Assembly: GCF_000382385.1 (NCBI RefSeq)
Contig: NZ_KB908326.1
Coordinates: forward strand, 60,971-124,970
DNA: 64,000 nt
Reading direction: 5' to 3'
Origin: Segatella maculosa DSM 19339 = JCM 15638
GTDB taxonomy: Bacteria; Bacteroidota; Bacteroidia; Bacteroidales; Bacteroidaceae
Shown in pieces: positions 63,286-64,000 of the stretch. A model generated the notes under the pieces. The model worked only from the letters and a program-made list of their open reading frames with translations. It was not told where the DNA came from and made no database searches. Position 1 is the stretch's first letter. Each line of letters opens with the position of its first letter. Both the position numbers and the translations under genes were made by a program.

Positions 63286-64000
63286 TAGTGTCCGGTTAAA
63301 ATTTCCAGACTATCATTTATTTCGTTAATATTCAATGAGATACATCGATTTAAAAATTTTCCGATTTGATTTCTTATCTTTGTACTGTTTCATATATAAG
63401 ATAGCACAGGATATGAATGTCGGAAACACTGTACTCTCGCAACTGATGTCTCTCATCCCTGATTACGAGCTCAGGAAATGTGTTGACAGATATCGAGGGG
63501 ATTTTCATGCAAGACGTTTCACTTGCCGTGATCAGTTTCTTGTCATGAGATATGCTCAATTTACTAGCAGTGCAAGTTTTCGAAGTATAGAAGCTCAACT
63601 TACCGCATTCAACTCCAAATTGTACCATGCGGGATTGAAAATCATGCCAATGTCTACTCTTGCTGATATGAACGAAAAGAAAAACTGGCGTATTTATCAA
63701 GACATGCAATGATACTTGTCGATAGAGCTCAGGCCCTTTATAAGGATAATTATTACCGTCTGAACATCGACAACATGGTCTATGCTTTTGACAGTAGTAC
63801 CATTAATCTTTGTCTGCAGCTTTGTCCTTGGGCAAAGTTCCATCATGATAAAGGGGCGTTCAAAATGCATACCTTGGTTGATGTTAAGAACAGTATACCT
63901 AACTTTGTTCTCCTTACTCCCGGCAACGTACATGATAGCCAAGCTATGGATATGCTGCCAATCGAAACAGGCGCCTATTACCTTATGGATAAAGGATATG
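63286..64000 (+). mobile_element. IS4-family insertion sequence, cut by the window edge
   Basis: A probable left end TAGTGTCCGGTTAAAATTTC begins at about 63286 and is followed by a promoter-like TATCTTTG (63375-63382) and the transposase frame. The right end is outside the window, so length and target duplication cannot be given. Confidence 0.7.
63413..64000 (+). pseudogene. IS4-family transposase (DUF4372 N terminus), frameshifted and partial
   Basis: The ATG at 63413 opens MNVGNTVLSQLMSLIPDYEL then GDFHARRFTCRDQFLVMRYA, the DUF4372 N-terminal region. The frame stops at 63710 after WRIYQDMQ. The expected continuation (MILVDRAQALYKDNYY, then VYAFDSSTINL with the first DDE Asp, and YYLMDKGY with the second) is present in another frame, so one base is missing near 63703. 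The 3' end is beyond the window. Either the copy is inactive or the frameshift is a sequencing error. Confidence 0.8.

Noticed and set aside
63413..63712. Intact small transposase gene
   Set aside because: The catalytic part continues in another frame after a one-base loss, so the short ORF is only the N-terminal piece of a broken IS4 transposase.

Overview
The window looks like chromosomal DNA of a Bacteroidales bacterium, most likely a Prevotellaceae member. The support is the recurrent -7 element TAnnTTTG, often with TTTG about 19-20 bp upstream, the SusC/SusD glycan locus, the long form of IspG, and conserved Bacteroidetes neighbourhoods such as DUF4271-hemD-rnpA-yidD-tyrS. This placement is by gene content and motifs only; no phylogeny was run.

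Layout. 1-13 kb: the 3' part of polA, a nitroreductase, two secreted phosphatases (PafA-like and histidine acid type), rpoN, a PAP2-like membrane protein, purE, ispG and an aldo/keto reductase. 13.5-17 kb: mutS and a HigBA-type toxin-antitoxin pair, then an AT-rich gene-free block with many DnaA-box-like 9-mers that is a good oriC candidate. From there to 33.5 kb every CDS lies on the + strand: DUF4254, a GT9 glycosyltransferase, acpP-fabF-rnc, a KduD-like dehydrogenase, metK behind a SAM-II-like riboswitch, DUF4271-hemD-rnpA-yidD-tyrS, a DUF4919 protein, tRNA-Gln and a Zn/Cd-type P-type ATPase. 33.6-43.1 kb: an esterase, a LOG protein, a small secreted protein, superoxide dismutase with a 24-bp palindrome upstream of its promoter, a VOC protein, a short-chain dehydrogenase/acyl-AMP ligase pair, a MATE transporter and an orphan FecE-type ATPase.

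43.9-59.3 kb is one eight-gene polysaccharide utilization locus for sulfated glycosaminoglycan (chondroitin sulfate or hyaluronan type): SusC, SusD, a DUF5017 surface lipoprotein, a PL8 lyase with all four catalytic residues, a GH88 unsaturated glucuronyl hydrolase, a Ser-type sulfatase, a beta-helix protein that I infer is PL29-like, and a DUF4861 protein. The inferred order of work is: outer-membrane binding and import, lyase cleavage to unsaturated oligosaccharides, desulfation, hydrolysis by GH88, and further uronate metabolism, to which the distant KduD-like enzyme may contribute. No regulator and no sulfatase-maturating enzyme lies in the window. 59.8-61.6 kb holds a CPBP protease and ribF.

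From the CAT-anticodon tRNA at 61.7 kb to the right edge is a degraded accessory zone: a tandem 11-bp repeat, a frameshifted Rhs fragment, an IS982-type transposase remnant and an IS4-type element with a frameshift.

The most unusual feature is the intergenic repeat load. One family consists of paired hairpins, each preceded by GTAG, arranged like REP/BIME elements; in two places it forms tandem arrays with exactly the same 175-bp period although the sequence between arms differs. A second family is built from short units inside long palindromes and often lies beside the first. A third is a G-rich hairpin with quadruplex potential, and a fourth is made of TTCAAAG heptads. These repeats also produce spurious ORFs.
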